64,000 nt of DNA from positions 62,001-126,000 of the forward strand of contig DARO01000014.1 of the NCBI GenBank assembly GCA_002504405.1, read 5' to 3'. Origin of the DNA: Methanomassiliicoccaceae archaeon UBA71. Its GTDB lineage: Archaea > Thermoplasmatota > Thermoplasmata > Methanomassiliicoccales > Methanomethylophilaceae. Under the pieces are notes generated by a model. The model did not search any database. It was not told where the DNA came from and saw nothing but the letters and a program-made list of their open reading frames with translations. The position numbers were made by a program, and so were the translations under genes. Shown here in pieces: positions 53,792 through 62,288 of this stretch (position 1 is the stretch's first letter; every line of letters starts with the position of its first letter).

Positions 53792-56086
53792 ATGAACGCG
53801 TTAGCGCTCGGGTTTCCGATGAGGGTTGACGAGTTGGACGTTCCCGACAGCGTCGCGGAGGCGCTGGTTTCCGCAGGGTTCAGGGAGCTCCATCCGCCGC
53901 AGGCGCAGGCGATACCCGTCGCGCTCGAGGGGAGGAACCTGGTCGCGGCGATGCCTACCGCCAGCGGGAAGTCCCTCATCGGATACGCCGCCGCCCTCAA
54001 GACCGTCGCCGAGGGGTCGGGGCGCGTGCTCTACATAGTGCCGCTCAAGGCCCTCGCGGCCGAGAAGCGCGACGACTTCATGCGCTTCGAATCGCTTGAC
54101 ATCAAGGTCCACCTGAGCACCGGGGACCTGGACTCCGAGGACAGGGGCATCGACGATGCGGACATAGTCGTGGCCACCTCCGAGAAGGCCGACTCCATGC
54201 TCAGGCACGGAAGCAGGTGGATCGAAAAGGTCAAGCTCGTCATCGCCGACGAGGTCCACATGATACACGACCCCGGGAGGGGCCCCACCCTGGAGATCGC
54301 CCTCACCAAGATGATGAGGAGGCGCAGGGACCTCCAGGTGATCGCCCTGTCCGCGACGATCTCCAACGCATCCGACCTCGCCGATTGGCTGGACGCGGAG
54401 CTGGTCAGGAGCGACTGGCGCCCCATCAGCCTCAGGGAGGGCGCCTACCTGGACGGGAGGATAACCTTCGACGACCGCACCGTGAAGGATGTGCCCCCGG
54501 GGGAGGACGGGATCTCGTCCCTCGTGATGCAGACCGTGTCGGAAGGGGGGCAGTGCCTGGTTTTCGTGAACTCCCGCCGCTCCACGGAGGCGGAGGCGGT
54601 CAGGCTCTCCTCCCATCTCCGCCCGGTCGCGGGGAGGGCGCTCGCCGACAGCGAGCGCGCCCAGCTCGAGGGGGACGCGGAGACCACCGCCATAGGCAGG
54701 AAGCTCGCATCGTGCGTCGCCTCCGGGACGGCGTTCCACAACGCAGGCCTCACCTACAGGCAGAGGCGCTATGTAGAGGAAGCATTCCGCTCGGGCGCCA
54801 TAAAATGCATTGTCGCCACGCCCACTCTGGCGGCCGGGATTAACCTGCCCGCCCGCAGGGTGGTGGTGAGGGACACCACACGCTTCGACAACGGGGTCAT
54901 AGCCCCGATCTCCGTGATGGAGGTCAAGCAGATGTGCGGAAGGGCCGGAAGGCCTGGGTACGACCCGTACGGCGAGGCGGTGCTGGTCGCTAAGAACGAC
55001 CGCGACCAGGACCACCTGATGCAGGACTACATAGACCATGACACGGAGAGGCTCACATCGAAGCTCTTCCAGGAGAGGGTGCTCCGCAGCCACATCCTCG
55101 GGATGTTCGCCACCGGTGACGCCGACTCGGAGGGGTCGGTCGTCGACTTCCTGAAGGACACGTTCCTCGGCACGACCTCCAGCCTGTTCGGGATAGACGG
55201 GGTGGTCAGGGAGGCGGTGGACTTCCTCGTCAGGGAGAGCATGGTCCGCAGGGATGGGGACGCCATAGCCATCCTGCCGTTCGGGAAGAGGGTCTCCGAC
55301 TTGTGCATAGACCCCCTGACGGCCTCCATGCTGAGGGACGCGGTGATGAGGATAGACGACACCACCGAGCCCATGCCCATACTCGTCGCCGCCGCCATGA
55401 CCCCCGACATGATAGGCATGTACCCGAAGAAGAAGGACGCCGACCGCCTGAAGGCCGAGGGGGAGCTGTGGTTCGACAGGCTGCTCCTGGACCCTTACGA
55501 GACCGAGTCGTACGACCCGGAGTTCTTCCAGAGCGACCTCAAGGCAGCCGTCCTGGTGCAGGACTGGATAGAGGAGGTCAGCGAGGAGCGCATGACTGAC
55601 GAGCTCGGGGTCGGGCCCGGGGACATACGCTCCAAGGTGGACCTCATGGACTGGATAATCTACTCCATGGGGGAGATAGCCTACATCTTCAATCCGGACG
55701 CGATACGCAGGATCAGGCCGCTCTCAACCAGGATAAGGTACGGCGTGAAGGAGGAGCTCTCCGACCTTGTGTCCTTCAGGGGGGTGGGCAGGAGCCGCGC
55801 GAGGGTCCTTTTCAAGGCGGGGTACGCCTCGAGGTCCGACATATCCTCGGCAGACGAGGCCGCCCTGGCGGCGGTCCCGGGCATAGGGAAGGCGCTGGCC
55901 GCCAGCATGAAGGAGCAGTCCGGAGGCGCAAGGGGGCCCGAGCCGCAATGGTCCCCGTCCGAAGAGGAGGAGGCGATGATGGACGAGATGGCAGCGGCGT
56001 ACGGCGAGGCGCCGTCGACGGAGCCGGAAAAAGAAAATGGGAAGGTGGAGGCCGGACCTCATCAGTCCAGCCTCTTTGATTTCTGA
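53792..56086 (+). CDS. hel308: ATP-dependent DNA helicase Hel308
   Basis: 764 residues, superfamily 2 helicase acting at stalled forks. N-terminal Q-motif HPPQAQAI, Walker A MPTASGKS (54-61), DEVH box (153-156), SAT in ALSATI, then QMCGRAGRPGYD of motif VI, the winged helix, ratchet and a C-terminal helix-hairpin-helix (FRGVGRSRARVLF, VPGIGKALA). The protein ends QSSLFDF, a PCNA-binding (PIP)-like motif. ATG 53792 is kept; ATG 53819 (MRVDELDVP) is nearer to the usual Hel308 start and equally possible. Confidence 0.94.
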   Translation: MNALALGFPMRVDELDVPDSVAEALVSAGFRELHPPQAQAIPVALEGRNLVAAMPTASGKSLIGYAAALKTVAEGSGRVLYIVPLKALAAEKRDDFMRFESLDIKVHLSTGDLDSEDRGIDDADIVVATSEKADSMLRHGSRWIEKVKLVIADEVHMIHDPGRGPTLEIALTKMMRRRRDLQVIALSATISNASDLADWLDAELVRSDWRPISLREGAYLDGRITFDDRTVKDVPPGEDGISSLVMQTVSEGGQCLVFVNSRRSTEAEAVRLSSHLRPVAGRALADSERAQLEGDAETTAIGRKLASCVASGTAFHNAGLTYRQRRYVEEAFRSGAIKCIVATPTLAAGINLPARRVVVRDTTRFDNGVIAPISVMEVKQMCGRAGRPGYDPYGEAVLVAKNDRDQDHLMQDYIDHDTERLTSKLFQERVLRSHILGMFATGDADSEGSVVDFLKDTFLGTTSSLFGIDGVVREAVDFLVRESMVRRDGDAIAILPFGKRVSDLCIDPLTASMLRDAVMRIDDTTEPMPILVAAAMTPDMIGMYPKKKDADRLKAEGELWFDRLLLDPYETESYDPEFFQSDLKAAVLVQDWIEEVSEERMTDELGVGPGDIRSKVDLMDWIIYSMGEIAYIFNPDAIRRIRPLSTRIRYGVKEELSDLVSFRGVGRSRARVLFKAGYASRSDISSADEAALAAVPGIGKALAASMKEQSGGARGPEPQWSPSEEEEAMMDEMAAAYGEAPSTEPEKENGKVEAGPHQSSLFDF

Positions 56087-56088
56087 GT

Positions 56089-57306
56089 TCACTGGGAGAG
56101 GATCCTCTCCACGTCCTCGACGGAGTTCCCGCACTTGATCGGGGGCTCGCAGTTGTTGATTATCGTGTCGGGGTCCTTCAGGCCGTTCCCGGTGCAGATG
56201 CACACGACCCTCTCGTCCCTGTCGATGATGCCCTCGGCGCGGAGCTTGCGGAGACCGGCGACGGATGCGGCGGATGCCGGCTCGACGCACACCCCCTCCC
56301 TCCTCCCGAGCAGCTGCTGGGCGGAGATGATCTCCTCGTCGGTGACCGTGGCGGAGTACCCGCCGGTGGCGTAGATCGCCTTGAGGGCCTTCCTGCCGCT
56401 GACCGGGTTGCCGATCCTTATGGCGGTGGCGACCGTCTCGGGGTGCTCCTCGGGGACGAAGTCGGAGGCGTTCTGCCTGAAGGCGGTGGCGACCGGCGCG
56501 GCGCCCTCCGCCTGTATTCCGGTGAGCATGGGGACCTTGTCGATCCACCCGACCTCCTGGAGCTCCGTTATCGCCTTGTACACGGCCCAGATGTTGGCTG
56601 CGTTGCCGACTGGCAGGATGATCCTGTCGGGGACCTCGTACCTAAGCTGGTCCATGATCTCGAAGAGCACGGACTTCTGGCCCTCGGGCCTGTAGGGGTT
56701 GATGGAGTTGAGCAGGTAGAGCCTCCTCTCGTCGGCCATCTTCCTGGCGAGCGCCAGGGCGTCGTCGAAGTTCCCGTCGATGGACAGCACCTTCGCGCCG
56801 AAGAACAGCGCCTGGGCGAGCTTGCCCATGGCGACCTTCCCCGACGGGAGGAACACCGCGCACTTCATGCCTGCCTTGGCGGCGTACGCGGCGAGGGCGG
56901 CGGACGTGTTGCCGGTGGACGCGCATCCGACGACCTTGGCGCCGAGCTCCTTGGCGTGGGAGACCCCGATGGTCATCCCCCTGTCCTTGAAGGAGCCGGT
57001 CGGGTTCAGACCCTCGAACTTGACGAAGGAGTTCTCAACGCCTACCTCGGCACCCAGGGCCCTGACGGGGTAGAGGGGCGTGCCCCCTTCCTGTATGGAG
57101 ACCTTGTGGGCGGGGTCCACGGGCATGAAGGGAGCGTACCTCCACACGCCTATGGGCTCGGAGCGGAGGTCCTCGGGCCTCATCTCCTTGACCGGTTCCA
57201 GATCCATCTTGACGGTCAGAAGGCCGCCGCATCTGGGGCACGTGTTGACGAAGGGGTCGTCGACCTCCACGCCGCAGTCCCAGCAAATCACCTTGTGCGC
57301 TGCCAT
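56089..57306 (-). CDS. thrC: Threonine synthase ThrC
   Basis: 405 residues, PLP enzyme converting O-phosphohomoserine to threonine. An N-terminal zinc ribbon (CWDCG...CPRCGG, residues ~8-25) precedes the PLP-dependent fold with the Schiff-base Lys in PTGSFKDRGM, GCASTGNTSAALAAYAA and LPVGNAANIWA (phosphate loop). It follows thrB by a one-base gap on the minus strand with GGAGG before the ATG. Converging hel308 ends two bases away, so the two transcripts may overlap. Confidence 0.94.
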   Translation of the reverse strand: MAAHKVICWDCGVEVDDPFVNTCPRCGGLLTVKMDLEPVKEMRPEDLRSEPIGVWRYAPFMPVDPAHKVSIQEGGTPLYPVRALGAEVGVENSFVKFEGLNPTGSFKDRGMTIGVSHAKELGAKVVGCASTGNTSAALAAYAAKAGMKCAVFLPSGKVAMGKLAQALFFGAKVLSIDGNFDDALALARKMADERRLYLLNSINPYRPEGQKSVLFEIMDQLRYEVPDRIILPVGNAANIWAVYKAITELQEVGWIDKVPMLTGIQAEGAAPVATAFRQNASDFVPEEHPETVATAIRIGNPVSGRKALKAIYATGGYSATVTDEEIISAQQLLGRREGVCVEPASAASVAGLRKLRAEGIIDRDERVVCICTGNGLKDPDTIINNCEPPIKCGNSVEDVERILSQ

Positions 57307-57307
57307 T

Positions 57308-58240
57308 TCAAATCCTCCTGCAACCGGAGCCGGGCTCCGTGATCCAGGTCTCGCATTTCATATCGTTCTCCGCGTAGATCTTGACGATGCTCTCGGCGAT
57401 GGTCTCGCCCTGGTGGGAGCTCTTGTCGTAGAATGAGATTATGCAGGGGCCGGAGCCTCCGAGGAACGACGCTATGGCGCCGTGGGAGAGCGCGGCTGCC
57501 TCGGCCTCCTTGAGGTGGGGTACAAGGCACGTCCTGGCGGGCTCGAACACGGCGTCCTTGACGGACCTGCCGATGAGACCGAGGTCGCCGGTCTGCATCC
57601 CGTACACCATGCAGGCCGCGTTGCCGAGGTGGAACACCATGTCCTTGATGGGGACCTCCTTGGGGAGGACCGCCCTGGACTCCCTCGTGGGCACCATCAC
57701 GTCGGGCATGGCGACCACTATCCCGAGGGACTCGGGGGGCTGTATGGATATGACCTCGAAGGGCTCGTAGGAGCGGATGACCGTGAATCCTCCGAGCACG
57801 CAGGGGGCGACGTTGTCGGCGTGGAACCCGCCGGACGTGACGTCCTCGGCATGGGCCGCGCAAAGGACGACCTCCCTGGGGTCCAGCTTCTCGCCGCACA
57901 GGATGTGCGCCAGGAACGCCCCGCCCGCGGCGGATGCGCCCGAGGACCCGATGCCGCTGCAGGGACGGATCCCCTTCCTGATCCTGATCTCGATGCCGAA
58001 CTCGGCCTCGCATCTCCTGAGGACCTCCGCGGCTGCTATGCTCACGGAGTTCTGCTCCGGGTCGGTGGGTATGCTCTCTGACCCGGGTCCTGAGACCTCG
58101 GATATGACTATTCCCGATTCGATCCTCCTGCCCTCGATGATGTCGAAGGGCTCCTTGAGCGCCAGCCCGAATATGTCGAAGCCGGCCCCGATGTTGGAGG
58201 TCGTAGCTGGTGCGGCAATCCTGATCCATTCGTCGGCCAT
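57308..58240 (-). CDS. thrB: Homoserine kinase ThrB
   Basis: 310 residues, GHMP-family kinase providing O-phosphohomoserine to ThrC. N-terminal APATTSNIGAGFDIFGLAL, phosphate loop RPCSGIGSSGASAAGGA (residues ~95-112) and C-terminal FLGGSGPCIISFYD are intact. Start ATG 58240 (MADEWIRI) is favoured because GTGAG precedes it; an in-frame GTG at 58249 would add three residues. It is divergent from cgi121, with several AT-rich TATA candidates in the 70-base gap. Forms thrB-thrC. Confidence 0.93.
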   Translation of the reverse strand: MADEWIRIAAPATTSNIGAGFDIFGLALKEPFDIIEGRRIESGIVISEVSGPGSESIPTDPEQNSVSIAAAEVLRRCEAEFGIEIRIRKGIRPCSGIGSSGASAAGGAFLAHILCGEKLDPREVVLCAAHAEDVTSGGFHADNVAPCVLGGFTVIRSYEPFEVISIQPPESLGIVVAMPDVMVPTRESRAVLPKEVPIKDMVFHLGNAACMVYGMQTGDLGLIGRSVKDAVFEPARTCLVPHLKEAEAAALSHGAIASFLGGSGPCIISFYDKSSHQGETIAESIVKIYAENDMKCETWITEPGSGCRRI

Positions 58241-58309
58241 TTTGCTCACGCGTTCCTATCGGGGCCGTACCGTGCGTTCGGTTAAAATGCTTTTTATCGT
58301 CATGCGCGC

Positions 58310-58780
58310 ATGCCCCAGAGGATGAGGTTCCAGGTAATCGGCATGCGCGGAGGGGCCGCGTTCGAAGACATGATATCGCACTTCACGTCCCTGGGAGGGG
58401 ATGCTGTCATAGTGGACCCGGACATGGTCGCGGGGAAGGACCACCTCCTCTCGGCGGCCATGCACGCGGAGAGGGCGTTCGCGGAGGGGACCAACAGGTC
58501 CAAGACCCTGCCCACCGAGATCATAATCTACAGCGCCTGGGAGAGGCAGATCGGCAAGGCGATGGCGAAGATGCGCCCCAAGCCGGGGAGGGACGAGTAC
58601 GTCGCCCTCCTCATGGACATCGACGACCCGCGCCTGGAGGACATCGGCATGGAGAGGGACGACTCCCTGGCGGATGCCACCCCCTGGAAGGCCGAGAGGC
58701 TCGGGCTCAGGAGCTGCTTCCTGTCCCCGGAGGATCAGGCGGTAGAGAATGTCGCGATGGTCGAGCTGCAGAAGGTCTGA
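58310..58780 (+). CDS. cgi121: KEOPS complex subunit Cgi121
   Basis: 156 residues. Cgi121 brings tRNA to the KEOPS complex for threonylcarbamoyladenosine formation. Recognised from HLLSAAMHAERAF (residues ~44-56), NRSKTLPTEIIIYSAWERQIGKAMAKM in broken form, and length. The N-terminal strand FQVIGMRGG is typical. ATG 58310 and ATG 58322 (MRFQVIG) are both possible starts; TATA elements at 58279-58298 fit either. Pcc1 is at 36121-36372; Kae1 and Bud32 are not in the window. Confidence 0.85.
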   Translation: MPQRMRFQVIGMRGGAAFEDMISHFTSLGGDAVIVDPDMVAGKDHLLSAAMHAERAFAEGTNRSKTLPTEIIIYSAWERQIGKAMAKMRPKPGRDEYVALLMDIDDPRLEDIGMERDDSLADATPWKAERLGLRSCFLSPEDQAVENVAMVELQKV

Positions 58781-58806
58781 ACCTCGGCAGAGGAAGGGGT
58801 TTCCTA

Positions 58807-58872
58807 CGTTAAACGTGGCCTCTTGCCACTTTGTTTTCATACTTCAAATGAAGCAAGAGGCCACTTTTAACG
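58807..58872. terminator. Long imperfect hairpin between cgi121 and the DUF35 gene
   Basis: CGTTAAA plus GTGGCCTCTTGC (58807-58826) pairs with GCAAGAGGCCAC plus TTTAACG (58853-58872), about 19 paired bases with small offsets; the loop contains a second small hairpin (TTCAT/ATGAA). Both flanks are AT-rich. Placed between converging genes it could end both transcripts. A short non-autonomous element is an alternative. Confidence 0.5.
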
Positions 58873-58917
58873 AAATCGTTTGAGGGCCCGGATGCCGGGC
58901 CCCTGCGGTTCGGCCGG

Positions 58918-59322
58918 TCAGTCCATCGGCACGAACTTGTATCCGTAGCGGATGATGCCGGCCTCGCCGTCGGTGGACAGCTTGCGCAGCACCGCCCTGA
59001 CGGACATGCCGATCTCGATCTTGTCGAGGTCCACGTCCACCAGCTGGGCCGAGATCATGACGCCGTCGTCGGTCCTGACCATGGCGACAGCGTACGGCTT
59101 CTGCATGTCGTTGCAGTCCGGGGCCTCGTGGACTATGGAGTACGTGTAGACCTTGCCGGTCCTGCACACGGCGTACTCCTCTATCTTCCCTATGCCGGCG
59201 CGCCTGCACTTGGGGCAGAAGTGGCGGCTCGGGAAGTACACGGTCCCGCAGTTGGTGCACTTGGTCCCCTTGAGGTTGTACCTGCCGGGGATCTCCCTCC
59301 ATTCCCTTGCGACGGATGACAT
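58918..59322 (-). CDS. DUF35 OB-fold acyl-CoA-binding protein of the mevalonate cluster
   Basis: 134 residues. A rubredoxin-like zinc ribbon (CTNCGTVYFPSRHFCPKC, residues ~22-39) and an OB-fold. In archaea this protein bridges acetoacetyl-CoA thiolase and HMG-CoA synthase in one complex and provides a shared CoA-binding site. The order DUF35-thiolase-HMGS here is the usual archaeal one. ATG 59322 overlaps the thiolase stop (ATGA). The upstream frame opening belongs to another reading frame of the thiolase gene. Confidence 0.9.
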   Translation of the reverse strand: MSSVAREWREIPGRYNLKGTKCTNCGTVYFPSRHFCPKCRRAGIGKIEEYAVCRTGKVYTYSIVHEAPDCNDMQKPYAVAMVRTDDGVMISAQLVDVDLDKIEIGMSVRAVLRKLSTDGEAGIIRYGYKFVPMD

Positions 59323-60488
59323 CAGATCGCCTCCAGTATGCTGACGGTGACGGCGGAGCCCGTTCCTCCGGTGCTCTGCGCGAGGCCGTACTTGGCGTTC
59401 GGGACCTGCCTCTTGTCGGCGGATCCCCTGAGCTGCTCGGTTATCTCCACGATCTGGGCGACGCCGGTCGCGCCTATGGGGTGCCCGCGGGCCTTCAGCC
59501 CTCCGGAGGTGTTGATGGCTATCTTCCCCCCTATGTGGCACTGCTCCTCGAGAACGGCCTTGCCCGCCTCTCCCCTCTTGAAGAAGCCCAGGTCCTGCAG
59601 GGCCATTATCCCGGAGACGGTGTAGGTGTCGTGCACCTCCGCCACCTGGATGTCCTGCGGGGTTATTCCCACCTGGGAGTACGCCTGCTGCGCGGCCGCG
59701 ACCGTCGCGCCGTAGGTCGTGATGTCCTCCCTCTGGAACAGGGCCAGGGAGTCACTTGCCTGCGTGACGGCGGACACCTTCACGTACGAGTCGGTGTACT
59801 TCTTCGCGTCCTCCAGCGGGCAGAGCACCAGCGACGCCGCGCCGTCCGAGATGGGGGCGCAGTCGAACACGCCCAGGGGGTCGGCGACCGGGCCGGACCT
59901 GAGGACGGTATCCAGCGTGATGGCCTTCCTGAACTGGGCGTTGGGGTTCAGCGCACCGTGGAAGTGGCTGTTTACCGCGAACGAGGCTATCTCCTCGCGG
60001 GTGGCGATGCCGTCGTGGATCATCCTCCTCGCCATCATGGCATGAAGGCTGGCGAAGGTTATCCCCATCCCCGCCTCCCACTCTGCGTCGGCGGTGGCGT
60101 CCAGGACCGAGTTGATGGACGTGTCGTCCATGTCGGTCATCTTCTCCGCCCCTCCGACGAGCACGATGTCGTGCATGCCGGACGCGACGGCCATGACCGC
60201 CTGCCTGAAGGCGACCCCTCCGGAGGCGCCGCCGGCCTCGACCCTGGTGGCCGGGATGTTCCTGGTGGCCATCCCGGAGTAGTCGGCGATGAGCGCGTCT
60301 ATGTGCTTCTGCTTGATGAACTGGCCGGCGGACATGTTCCCTATGAAGATCCCGTCGACCTCGCTGCCGGAGAGGTTGGCGTCCTCCATGGCCTTCATCC
60401 CGGCCTCTATGCCGATGGCCCTGAACGACTTGTTCCACAGCTCCCCGAACTTGGTAACTCCGACACCTATGATTGCTACGTCCCTCAT
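59322..60488 (-). CDS. Acetoacetyl-CoA thiolase of the mevalonate complex (nucleophile Cys not seen)
   Basis: 388 residues, archaeal SCP2-like thiolase that condenses two acetyl-CoA. Family features: GVGVTKFGEL at the start, DALIADYSGMA, VEVHDTYTV-like EVHDTYTVSG, and the His motif KARGHPIGATG near the C-terminus. At the usual nucleophile position the sequence is RVEAGGASGG, where ..EAACASGG is expected, so Cys is replaced by Gly; the second Cys region reads STGGTGS. Position between DUF35 and HMGS still fits the mevalonate complex. Either a variant mechanism or my alignment is at issue. Confidence 0.88.
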   Translation of the reverse strand: MRDVAIIGVGVTKFGELWNKSFRAIGIEAGMKAMEDANLSGSEVDGIFIGNMSAGQFIKQKHIDALIADYSGMATRNIPATRVEAGGASGGVAFRQAVMAVASGMHDIVLVGGAEKMTDMDDTSINSVLDATADAEWEAGMGITFASLHAMMARRMIHDGIATREEIASFAVNSHFHGALNPNAQFRKAITLDTVLRSGPVADPLGVFDCAPISDGAASLVLCPLEDAKKYTDSYVKVSAVTQASDSLALFQREDITTYGATVAAAQQAYSQVGITPQDIQVAEVHDTYTVSGIMALQDLGFFKRGEAGKAVLEEQCHIGGKIAINTSGGLKARGHPIGATGVAQIVEITEQLRGSADKRQVPNAKYGLAQSTGGTGSAVTVSILEAI

Positions 60489-60492
60489 GTCA

Positions 60493-61545
60493 TCACCTCG
60501 CCAGGACGATCTTGCCCTTGTACTTCGCGTACACGCCGTAGTCCAGGTAGACCGGGTCGGCCATGACCTTCTCCAGCACGGGGGCGTTGTCCCTCCTATA
60601 CTCCTTGATCTCGTCAGTCACGGTGATGTCGAAGGCGTCGCTCCCGGCGCCCGAGCCGTAGGACGTCACGAATATCCTGTCCCCGGGCTCCGCATGGTCC
60701 AGCACGTTGGCCAGGCCCAGGGGCACGGCACCGCTGTACGTGTTTCCGATGTTGGGGGTGAGCAGCCCGTACTCTATCTGCTCCGGCGTGAAACCGAGCT
60801 GGGCGGCGACCCTCGTGGGGAACTTGCCGTTGGGCTGGTGGAACACCGCGTACTTGTAGTCCTCGGGCTTGGTTCCCATGGCCTCGAACATCATCTTCGC
60901 CGCGGAGGTTATGTGCCTGAAGTAGGCGGGCTCCCCGGTGAACCTGCCTCCGTGGAGCGGGTAGGGCTGGCCCTCCCTCCTCCAGAAGTCGGGGGTGTCC
61001 GTGGTGAAGCTCAGGGTCTTGTTGATCCTGGCGATGATTTTCTCCGTACCGATGAGATACGCCGCACCTCCGGCGGAGGCGGAGTACTCCAGCGCGTCCC
61101 CGGGCGCCCCCTGGGACGTGTCCGCCCCTATGGCGACGCCGTACCTTATCATCCCGGACCCGACCAGGCCCATGCAGGCCTGTATCCCGGCGGTCCCGGC
61201 CTTGCATGCGAACTCCATGTCCGCGGCAGTCATCGCTGGGGTGGCCTCGATGGCCTCCGCCACTATGGTGGAGGTCGGCTTCACCGCGTAGGGGTGCGAC
61301 TCAGATCCGACGTATATGGCGCCGATATCGCTGGGGTCGACCTCGGGGACCCTGGCCATCATGTACCTGGCGGCCTCGGTGGCTATCGTCACCACGTCCT
61401 CGTCAGGTCCGGGGACCGACTTCTGGTAGATCATCAGCCCCTTCCCCATCGATTTCCCATCCACTCCCCAGATCCTCCCGATCTCCTCGGGCTTGATCCT
61501 GAACCTGGGGACATACGCTCCATAACTCACGATTCCTACATCCAA
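60493..61545 (-). CDS. Hydroxymethylglutaryl-CoA synthase
   Basis: 350 residues, condenses acetoacetyl-CoA and acetyl-CoA to HMG-CoA for isoprenoid lipids. Archaeal type: VGIVSYGAYVPRFRI start, Cys114 in EFACKAGT as nucleophile, FHQPNGKFP with catalytic His, and NTYSGA.PLGL. The start is TTG at 61545, directly after the regulator stop, with GGAGGGG about eight bases before; no ATG is available before residue 33. Forms HTH regulator-HMGS-thiolase-DUF35. Confidence 0.93.
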   Translation of the reverse strand: MDVGIVSYGAYVPRFRIKPEEIGRIWGVDGKSMGKGLMIYQKSVPGPDEDVVTIATEAARYMMARVPEVDPSDIGAIYVGSESHPYAVKPTSTIVAEAIEATPAMTAADMEFACKAGTAGIQACMGLVGSGMIRYGVAIGADTSQGAPGDALEYSASAGGAAYLIGTEKIIARINKTLSFTTDTPDFWRREGQPYPLHGGRFTGEPAYFRHITSAAKMMFEAMGTKPEDYKYAVFHQPNGKFPTRVAAQLGFTPEQIEYGLLTPNIGNTYSGAVPLGLANVLDHAEPGDRIFVTSYGSGAGSDAFDITVTDEIKEYRRDNAPVLEKVMADPVYLDYGVYAKYKGKIVLAR

Positions 61546-62238
61546 TCAGATCCCCTCCTTGAGGGATTCCATCCTCTCCACGATCCCCTCTACGTCGAGG
61601 TCGGTGGTGACCAGCGGGATGCCCTCCAGCCTCGCCAGCTTGATCGCCAGCGGGTCTGTCTGCTCCGGCCTGACGTACACCACCATCCCCGGCGTGAGCG
61701 GATGGGCGCGGACGGCGACCATGGGGGAGCGGCCGTAGTGGACGTTCGTGAAGATGAGCGCCCTCTCGGTGTTCCACCCGTAGATCTTAAGATAATCCTC
61801 CGAACCCAGGGAGAGGATCGCCTTCACGGAGTCGACCACCGTGTAGCCGAACACCGACTTCGCGACCACCCTGTCCGGGTTCAGGTTCCTCCCCGATATG
61901 GCGGCGATGAACGCCTCCGCGTCCACGCCTCCGGGGAACTCGTCCATGGCTATGATGCAATCCAGCTTGAAATCCGGATTGTACCTGGAGATAACGGGCG
62001 AGCCGTTCTGTATGTCGAGCTCGATGAACGCATCGACCATCTTCTTGACCACGTTCACCCCGGGCGACTTGCGCCTCCCGGACTCGTAGTCGCTGACGAC
62101 GGAGTGGGACACCCCCATCGCGTCCGCCAGCTGGTGCTGGGAGAGGCCGAACTCCTCCCTCCACTTCCTGATGGTCTTCCCCGGGTCCGGGGAGATCGCG
62201 ATCTCCCCCGCGATCTTCTGCTTGAACTCGTCAACCAT
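61546..62238 (-). CDS. HTH-XRE transcriptional regulator of the mevalonate cluster
   Basis: 230 residues. N-terminal XRE helix-turn-helix (about 20-75: IRKWREEFGLSQHQLADAMGVSHSVVSDYESGRRKSPG) followed by an alpha/beta domain of about 150 residues found in archaeal regulators of this type. It opens the HMGS operon, and HMGS follows at once, so auto- and pathway regulation is likely. TATATAAG (62261-62268) is centred 26 bases before the ATG, indicating a leaderless transcript. Ligand unknown. Confidence 0.88.
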   Translation of the reverse strand: MVDEFKQKIAGEIAISPDPGKTIRKWREEFGLSQHQLADAMGVSHSVVSDYESGRRKSPGVNVVKKMVDAFIELDIQNGSPVISRYNPDFKLDCIIAMDEFPGGVDAEAFIAAISGRNLNPDRVVAKSVFGYTVVDSVKAILSLGSEDYLKIYGWNTERALIFTNVHYGRSPMVAVRAHPLTPGMVVYVRPEQTDPLAIKLARLEGIPLVTTDLDVEGIVERMESLKEGI

Positions 62239-62260
62239 TGGTTGGAGAATCTGACCTGCC

Positions 62261-62268
62261 TATATAAG
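62261..62268 (-). promoter_or_regulatory. TATA box of the mevalonate operon
   Basis: Minus-strand CTTATATA is exactly 26 bases (centre) from the ATG at 62238. Confidence 0.65.
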
Positions 62269-62288
62269 ATTGTCGAATAGTATCCACG

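Noticed and set aside
60289..62280. A 663-codon plus-strand frame opposite the thiolase, HMGS and regulator genes
   Set aside because: Antisense to three conserved genes, composition of a reversed GC-rich sequence.
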